Below, piece after piece: positions 5,956-10,450 of a stretch of 10,450 bases of DNA (position 1 is the stretch's first letter; every line of letters begins with the position of its first letter). The notes beneath the pieces were generated by a model that searched no databases, was not told the DNA's origin, and saw only the letters and a program-made list of their open reading frames with translations. The translations under genes were made by a program, and so were the position numbers. This DNA is from Candidatus Blautia equi (lineage in GTDB: Bacteria > Bacillota > Clostridia > Lachnospirales > Lachnospiraceae), in NCBI GenBank assembly GCA_018064695.1, contig JAGHUU010000326.1:1-10450 (forward strand), in the 5' to 3' direction.

Positions 5956-7086
5956 ATGCTTTATACCATACCTGATTATTATCAGAAATTTCACTGCATT
6001 GCCGGCGACTGCGAGGAGACCTGCTGTGCCGGATGGCAGATCGTTGCAGATCCGGCATCCCTTAAAAGATACCGCAGGGAAAAAGGACCGTACCGCAATA
6101 CATTAAAAGAAAAGATCGACTGGAAAAACAGCTGCTTTAAGCAGGACGAGGACCGTCGATGTGCCTTTTTAAATAAGGACAATCTCTGCGAGATGTACAT
6201 CAACATCGGAGAAAAAAGTCTTTGCAGAACCTGCACCCGTTATCCGCGCCATATCGAGGAATTTGAGGATTCCAGAGAAATCACTCTTTCTGTTTCCTGC
6301 CCGGAGGTGGCCCGCATTCTGATGTCCCATCTGGAACCGGTCACCTTTCAGACCGTGGAAAAGGAGGGCGAGGAGGAATATGAGGATTTCGATCCATTCC
6401 TATTTGATAAGCTTCTGGATGCCAGAGAGGTTCTCTACCGTATTCTTCAGAACCGTGCGCTGCCGGTAAAGATCCGTATGGGTCTTTCCTATGGTCTGGT
6501 CCGGGATTTTCAGAGAAGGATCAACCATGAAGACCTTTTTTCCACAGATGGCGTTCTGGAAAAATATCAGAAGCCTGCAGCCAGAGCTTTTGTGGAAAAG
6601 ATGACCAAAGCTGCCGAAGCTGAAAATGCTTATCTCTTCATCAAAGAGATGTTTCACAAACTGTTTCAGCTGGAGCTGCTCCGTGAAGACTGGGGGCTTC
6701 TCCTTCTGGAAACCGAAAAACGTCTGTTTCTGGATATGGATGCCGGAACTTACCGGACTTTAACGGAGGAATTTCTTCAGTGGATGGAGGAGCATGACAT
6801 GCACTGGGAGATTCGCAAGGAACAGCTGCTTGTATACTTTGTCAGCACCTATTTCTGCGGTGCTGTCTATGATGGAGAGGCACTCTCCAAGATGCAGATG
6901 GCTCTGCTCTCCGTGGACTTTGTGGAGGAGCTTCTGAAAGCCAAATGGCTTAGAAATGAGAAGTCTCTGGACGATGAAGAACTGGTGGAGCTGGTCTACC
7001 GCTACTCCCGCGAGGTGGAGCATTCCGATTATAACCTGAAAAAACTGGAAGAAATGATGCCGGTGGAAAACGGCAGTTTCTGCTGA
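5956..7086 (+). CDS. fliB: FliB-family lysine-N-methylase
   Basis: 376 residues, related to flagellin lysine-N-methylase FliB, which methylates lysine side chains of flagellin in Salmonella; that enzyme is reported to use an iron-sulfur cluster. The conserved cysteine-rich N-terminal half is present: FHCIAGDCEETCCAGW (C14, C19, C23, C24), RRCAFLNKDNLCEMY (C69, C78), CRTCTRYPR (C90, C93) and SVSCPE (C115). The rest is a helical, charged, less conserved region. The ribosome binding site AGGAG overlaps the truA stop region. No flagellar gene is in the window, so the target is not given by context; in clostridia such genes occur far from flagellar loci and may modify flagellin or another protein. 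The symbol reflects family similarity, not proven function. Confidence 0.85.
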   Translation: MLYTIPDYYQKFHCIAGDCEETCCAGWQIVADPASLKRYRREKGPYRNTLKEKIDWKNSCFKQDEDRRCAFLNKDNLCEMYINIGEKSLCRTCTRYPRHIEEFEDSREITLSVSCPEVARILMSHLEPVTFQTVEKEGEEEYEDFDPFLFDKLLDAREVLYRILQNRALPVKIRMGLSYGLVRDFQRRINHEDLFSTDGVLEKYQKPAARAFVEKMTKAAEAENAYLFIKEMFHKLFQLELLREDWGLLLLETEKRLFLDMDAGTYRTLTEEFLQWMEEHDMHWEIRKEQLLVYFVSTYFCGAVYDGEALSKMQMALLSVDFVEELLKAKWLRNEKSLDDEELVELVYRYSREVEHSDYNLKKLEEMMPVENGSFC

Positions 7087-7104
7087 TCATAACAGGAGGT
7101 TTTT

Positions 7105-7884
7105 ATGAATATTGCAATTATTTTTGCCGGCGGAAGCGGTGTCCGCATGGGCGCCGGTATCCCAAAACAGTTTCTGGAGATCAATGGCAAACCGATCCTC
7201 ATCCATACCCTTCAGCTCTTTCAGGAGCATGAGGATATTGATAAGATCTACCTTGCCACCAACGGAGAATATATCAGCTACACAGAGCGTCTGGTAGAGG
7301 ATTATCACATTGATAAGATGGCAGCTATTGTTCCGGGCGGTTCCAGTGCTCATGAGTCCGTTTACAACGCGCTGGTCAAGGCCGCAGAGGAAAACCCGGA
7401 GGACTCCGTAGTGCTGATCCACGACGGCGTGCGCCCATTTGTTTCCTATGAAGTGATCGGAAACAACATCGACAGCGTTCTGGAGCACGGCAGCGCTATC
7501 ACCTGCACCCAGTGCTATGAGACGGTGATTTTAAGCCGGGATGGTGAAACCGTGGACGACACACCATTAAGAAAAGAAAGCTTCACTGCACAGGCTCCTC
7601 AGAGCTTCCGTCTGGGTGAGATCCTTTCCATGCATAATGAGATCAGAGAATCTGAGGAAGGCTATGCAGATCTGGTGGATTCCTGCGGCATTTACAGAAG
7701 AATGGGCAAAAAGCCAAACATCGTTCTTGGAAACCGCGGCAATATTAAAGTCACTACCCCTGAGGATGTTTATATGTTCCGGGCACTGATCCAGTATAAG
7801 GAAAATGAGCAGGCCTTCGGCTTTGGTATCACAGACCGTGTCAGCTACAAACTGAACCGATACAGAAATAAAGATAAAAAATAG
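7105..7884 (+). CDS. IspD/TarI-family cytidylyltransferase
   Basis: A 259-residue nucleotidyltransferase that transfers CMP from CTP to a phosphorylated polyol or sugar. Motifs: the glycine-rich CTP loop FAGGSGVRMGAGIPKQF (residues 7-23), IHDGVRPF in the middle, APQSFRL and the C-terminal GNIKVTTPEDV with its conserved lysine. IspD makes CDP-methylerythritol in isoprenoid synthesis; TarI makes CDP-ribitol for wall teichoic acid. The wording GKPILIHTLQLF and the neighbour are more like TarI and other polysaccharide-linked members, and there is an extra tail of about 25 residues (ending NRYRNKDKK). AGGAGG lies 7 nt before the ATG. The next gene, an SDR, follows 28 bp later and probably acts on the same product. 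IspD of the MEP pathway remains possible. Confidence 0.85.
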   Translation: MNIAIIFAGGSGVRMGAGIPKQFLEINGKPILIHTLQLFQEHEDIDKIYLATNGEYISYTERLVEDYHIDKMAAIVPGGSSAHESVYNALVKAAEENPEDSVVLIHDGVRPFVSYEVIGNNIDSVLEHGSAITCTQCYETVILSRDGETVDDTPLRKESFTAQAPQSFRLGEILSMHNEIRESEEGYADLVDSCGIYRRMGKKPNIVLGNRGNIKVTTPEDVYMFRALIQYKENEQAFGFGITDRVSYKLNRYRNKDKK

Positions 7885-7912
7885 AATTGATTTATATATG
7901 GAGGAGCACATT

Positions 7913-9004
7913 ATGGCTCAGGAAACATTGATTTTAACAGAAGATTGTACCCTGCAGCAGGATCTGGAGCGCGCAGCCGCATCCGCCATGATCGACTGGG
8001 AGTGTTTTCGCGGAAAGAATATTCTGGTGACCGGCGCAACCGGACTCATTGGAAGTCAGACCGTGCAGGTTCTGGTTATGGCAAACCATATGCATGATCT
8101 GGGACTTACCGTTTATGCGCTTGTGCGTAATCAGAAAAAGGCAGAGGCTATGCTTTGCACTTGCCTTGGAAAAGGTCTTGAGATCGTATCCTGCGATCTT
8201 CTGAAGCCTGTTCAGCTGGATGTTCCGGTGGATTATATTCTTCACGGTGCGGGCGTAACCACTTCCAGAGACTTTGTGGAGAAGCCGGTGGAGACCATCA
8301 TGACCACCCTTAAGGGAACGGAAAATATGCTGGAGCTTGCAAAAGAGAAAAAGGTTTCCGGTATGGTATACCTTTCTTCCATGGAAGCTTACGGTGTTGT
8401 GGATGCTGAGCATTATATCGTTCGCGAGACAGACTATGGATACATTGACCCACTGCAGGTTCGAAGCAGTTACTCCGAGAGCAAGCGTATGGCAGAGGGT
8501 ATCTGCGGTGCCTACGCGCATGAATATCAGGTGCCTGTAAAGACAGCCCGCCTGGCGCAGACCTTTGGTGCCGGTGCTCCTGAGACCGAAAACCGCGTGT
8601 TCGCCCAGTTTGCCAAAAGCATCCTTCGCGGTGAGGACATCGTTCTTCATACCGATGGAAGCAAAGCTCACTGCTACTGCTACACAGCGGACGCCATCCT
8701 GGGACTGCTGACAGTCCTTCTGAAAGGAAACTCCGGAGAAGCTTACAACATCTCCAATGAGTCCACCTTCGGCACCATCCGCGGCATGGCAGAGATGCTG
8801 ACTGAAAAATACCCGGAGAGCGGTTCCAAGCTGATCTTCGATATCCCTGAGGATGCAAATAAATACGGCTATGCGCCAACCTCCAGAATGCTTGTAAACG
8901 CAGAAAAACTCACCGCCCTGGGCTGGAGCCCGGAGATTTCCCTGGAGTCCATGTTTGAACGCCTGATCGCCAGCATGAAACAGATGTGGAAGGAATTCCG
9001 ATGA
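7913..9004 (+). CDS. extended-SDR NAD-dependent nucleotide-sugar epimerase/dehydratase
   Basis: 363 residues, Rossmann-fold enzyme likely to act on a nucleotide-activated sugar or polyol. Cofactor loop TGATGLIGS (residues 40-48), the conserved Ser155/Ser156 in YLSSMEAYG, and catalytic Y187 and K191 in YSESKRMAE are visible, as are the central HGAGVTTS and the extended-SDR substrate region RLAQTFGAGA. It resembles dTDP-glucose 4,6-dehydratases and UDP-glucuronate decarboxylases in general, but not one subgroup I can name. The first 30 residues are an extension ahead of the Rossmann fold. The start at 7913 is chosen over 7898 because GGAGGA stands 7 nt before it and the upstream ATG overlaps the binding site itself. 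Together with the preceding cytidylyltransferase it points to a CDP-linked sugar for the cell surface, which is inference. Confidence 0.87.
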   Translation: MAQETLILTEDCTLQQDLERAAASAMIDWECFRGKNILVTGATGLIGSQTVQVLVMANHMHDLGLTVYALVRNQKKAEAMLCTCLGKGLEIVSCDLLKPVQLDVPVDYILHGAGVTTSRDFVEKPVETIMTTLKGTENMLELAKEKKVSGMVYLSSMEAYGVVDAEHYIVRETDYGYIDPLQVRSSYSESKRMAEGICGAYAHEYQVPVKTARLAQTFGAGAPETENRVFAQFAKSILRGEDIVLHTDGSKAHCYCYTADAILGLLTVLLKGNSGEAYNISNESTFGTIRGMAEMLTEKYPESGSKLIFDIPEDANKYGYAPTSRMLVNAEKLTALGWSPEISLESMFERLIASMKQMWKEFR

Positions 9005-9007
9005 AAT

Positions 9008-9036
9008 TTGACTTTGCTGCCCCTATATATTAAAAT
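9008..9036 (+). promoter_or_regulatory. probable sigma-A promoter for the ComEC-like MBL gene
   Basis: TTGACT (9008-9013), 17 bp, TAAAAT (9031-9036): one mismatch in each box at ideal spacing. It starts directly after the SDR stop codon in the 81-bp gap and would give a 5' leader of roughly 40 nt. The MBL gene may therefore be expressed apart from the upstream genes. Confidence 0.65.
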
Positions 9037-9085
9037 GATCTTTAAGGCTGAAAACCTGCAGACAGCGCGAAATGAGGGAAAGATC

Positions 9086-10231
9086 ATGAGAATTCGAATG
9101 TACAATGTAGGATATGGAGACTGTTTCTGTTTAAGAGATAAAAAGAAAAATCTTCTGGTGGATTTTGGTACCAGCAACGGTCGTATTGAGGGGCGTCCAA
9201 GGCGTGATATCTTTGATATGGTCCTCTCCGATCTCATGTCTATCGAGAATAAAAATCTCCTTCTGACACATTTTCATCTGGATCATCTCTCAGGTCTTCT
9301 CTATCTCATGAAACACAGAAGAGGTTCCTTTGATTTTGGAACCATCTATCTTCCGGATGTTTTTTCCTCCCCGGAAAAAAGCCGTACCCTGGCGCTGCTT
9401 CTCTTATCAGACCTCAGAAAAGACTCTTTTCTTCCAAGCAAACAGGTCAGTCTTTATGCGCTTGTGGAAGCCCTTTCTTCCAGAATCGGAAAGACAAAGA
9501 TCGCCTTTCTCTCCCGCGGAAGATCCTTTGAAGGGAAATATACCGCCCTCTGGCCGGATCATGATGAGATCGGGGCTATGACAGAGCGGATCCTTGTACC
9601 GCTGGAAAAGGAGCACAGCTGGATTTTAAAAAGCGTTCTCGCCTTTGCGGAAAAGCTGCGTCAGATGATCTGCAGCATGGCGGAGGACGGCACAGGAGAA
9701 AAACCGTACGCTATATCCGCCCTGGAGCAGGAATTCAGAGATCTTCGCTCTATGCCGGAATTCCGACAGCTCATGGACGCTGTGGATGCGGAAGATGCGG
9801 AAAAGTGGGATATCAAAAATTCCATCAGCGTGGTTTTCCAGAACAGTGAAGACAGCGAATGGAACCTGCTGTTTACAGGAGATATCTCCGGAGAATATAT
9901 GAAAAAGATTGCGGGAAATTACGATGGTACCCTTCCGCTGCACGAGCACTACTGGTGTATCAAAGTGCCCCATCACGGTACCGGTTCCCATTATTATAAC
10001 TTTGCTGATTACACGCCGGAGAATCTTCTGATCTCCAACGGCATCTATCATACACTGGGCAAAAAGCAGGCGAAGGCCGCCCGCACCACCACAGAATATG
10101 CGGGAATGTTCCACACCTGGGATGTGACCATGTGGTGTTCCAACAGCAGCTGCTGTGACGGCTTCCGGGACGGATGCTCCTGCAAAGAGTGCGAGATCAT
10201 CTCGCCAAGATACTATCTGGATATCAGATAA
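9086..10231 (+). CDS. ComEC-like MBL-fold protein with helical insertion and C-terminal cysteine cluster
   Basis: A 381-residue soluble MBL-fold protein without the membrane parts of ComEC. The N-terminus MYNVGYGDCFCLRD and LLVDFGTS are typical of this branch; metal ligands are THFHLDHLSG (H62, H64, D66, H67), TGDIS (D266) and VPHHGTGSHY (H296, H297). Between the first and later motifs lie about 150 residues, mostly helical and charged (about 100-240), with no sign of another enzyme. The C-terminus has an unusual cluster C351, C356, C357, C364, C366, C369, likely metal-binding. The start at 9086 has GAGGGA in front; a start at 9008 would be TTG inside the promoter. Such proteins occur as nucleases or phosphodiesterases and in phage-defence islands, but here it stands alone and its substrate is unknown. 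Confidence 0.85.
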   Translation: MRIRMYNVGYGDCFCLRDKKKNLLVDFGTSNGRIEGRPRRDIFDMVLSDLMSIENKNLLLTHFHLDHLSGLLYLMKHRRGSFDFGTIYLPDVFSSPEKSRTLALLLLSDLRKDSFLPSKQVSLYALVEALSSRIGKTKIAFLSRGRSFEGKYTALWPDHDEIGAMTERILVPLEKEHSWILKSVLAFAEKLRQMICSMAEDGTGEKPYAISALEQEFRDLRSMPEFRQLMDAVDAEDAEKWDIKNSISVVFQNSEDSEWNLLFTGDISGEYMKKIAGNYDGTLPLHEHYWCIKVPHHGTGSHYYNFADYTPENLLISNGIYHTLGKKQAKAARTTTEYAGMFHTWDVTMWCSNSSCCDGFRDGCSCKECEIISPRYYLDIR

Positions 10232-10240
10232 GATAAGCAA

Positions 10241-10268
10241 GAGAGGACATGCAGTCCTCTCTTTTTTT
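10241..10268 (+). terminator. intrinsic terminator closing the plus-strand cluster
   Basis: GAGAGGAC (10241-10248), 5-nt loop ATGCA, GTCCTCTC (10254-10261), then seven T. An 8-bp perfect stem, extendable by A-T pairs, and U tract begin 9 nt after the stop codon of the MBL gene. Confidence 0.95.
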
Positions 10269-10277
10269 ATAAAATCA

Positions 10278-10296
10278 GAACAAATAACGAACAAAT
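10278..10296. repeat. two GAACAAAT direct repeats, 11-bp period
   Basis: GAACAAAT occurs at 10278-10285 and 10289-10296, that is on the same face of the helix one turn apart, ending 10 bp before the putative -35 box. This is where an activator could bind. In A-rich DNA such repeats also arise by chance. Confidence 0.4.
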
Positions 10297-10306
10297 GTTT
10301 TAAAAG

Positions 10307-10335
10307 TTGCATTTCGTACCGTTTTATTGTACCAT
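10307..10335 (+). promoter_or_regulatory. possible promoter of the gene cut by the right edge
   Basis: TTGCAT (10307-10312), 17 bp, TACCAT (10330-10335). The -10 is weak (two mismatches), fitting a promoter that needs activation. The transcript would begin near 10342, at the base of the hairpin described next. Confidence 0.45.
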
Positions 10336-10344
10336 AAATATGAG

Positions 10345-10388
10345 ATACTCCTTACATCAAGAAAATATGTTCGGTTTTGGAGGAGTAT
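10345..10388 (+). promoter_or_regulatory. RBS-sequestering hairpin leader
   Basis: ATACTCC (10345-10351) is a perfect complement of GGAGTAT (10382-10388), and the latter overlaps the GGAGGAG ribosome binding site of the next gene. The 30-nt loop has an inner ACAT/ATGT pair (10354-10357 with 10367-10370). Folded, it would hide the 3' part of the binding site. The pairing is seen; translational control, by ligand, protein or temperature, is inferred. Confidence 0.5.
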
Positions 10389-10393
10389 AAATC

Positions 10394-10450
10394 ATGGAAA
10401 GAGCAGTCAGAACACAAAAATTATCACCGGTCATGGCATTACTCATGGGA
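10394..10450 (+). CDS. start of a gene cut by the window edge, product unknown
   Basis: Nineteen codons from ATG at 10394 without a stop. GGAGGAG lies 8-10 nt before the ATG, which makes the start credible. The residues run MERAVRTQKLSP and then turn hydrophobic (VMALLMG), as at the beginning of a first membrane helix after a positively charged N-terminus. A membrane protein or transporter is likely, but no family can be named from 19 residues. Confidence 0.6.
   Translation, partial: MERAVRTQKLSPVMALLMG

Noticed and set aside
9008..9085. Upstream TTG start for the ComEC-like protein
   Set aside because: The codons coincide with a promoter-like sequence, have no ribosome binding site, and precede the conserved MBL N-terminus that begins at 9086.

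Overview
The window looks like chromosomal DNA of an anaerobic, low-to-mid GC Firmicute, most likely a gut Clostridium relative of the Lachnospiraceae type. This is inferred from strong AGGAGG-like ribosome binding sites, consensus sigma-A promoters, a TM1266-type small regulator (a family of strict anaerobes), a FliB-like lysine methylase, and the mix of clostridial housekeeping genes. No mobile element, CRISPR array, tRNA or rRNA was seen.

Left part, minus strand (positions 3847 down to 96): a five-gene operon. A consensus promoter (-35 at 3842-3847, -10 at 3819-3824) drives an untranslated leader of about 150 nt that contains an intrinsic terminator (3703-3733) before the first gene. Upstream in the leader is a segment that can pair with the 5' arm of that terminator, so it looks like an attenuator or riboswitch. 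The genes in order of transcription are an 81-residue TM1266-type regulator, a periplasmic-type (THI5/TauA-like) substrate-binding protein, a TauC/SsuC-type permease, a short ATPase, and a metallo-beta-lactamase (MBL)-fold hydrolase. The import substrate is unknown.

Middle and right part, plus strand (3901 to 10268): a consensus promoter (3901-3929) starts a tightly packed series: endonuclease III (nth), a small single-pass membrane protein with an extracellular Ig-like domain, tRNA pseudouridine synthase TruA, a FliB-type lysine-N-methylase, an IspD/TarI-type cytidylyltransferase and an extended-SDR nucleotide-sugar enzyme. A second promoter (9008-9036) overlaps the end of the SDR gene and precedes a ComEC-like MBL protein that has a large helical insertion and a C-terminal cysteine cluster. 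A strong intrinsic terminator (10241-10268) closes the unit. The cytidylyltransferase and SDR probably act in one CDP-activated polyol or sugar pathway; the others look co-transcribed for convenience rather than function.

Right edge (10269 to 10450): an AT-rich regulatory region with two direct repeats one helical turn apart, a probable promoter, and a leader whose 7-bp inverted repeat covers the ribosome binding site of a gene cut off by the window after 19 codons.

The best candidates for something undescribed are the terminator-controlled leader of the TM1266/ABC/MBL operon, the RBS-masking leader at the right edge, and the cysteine-tailed ComEC-like protein.
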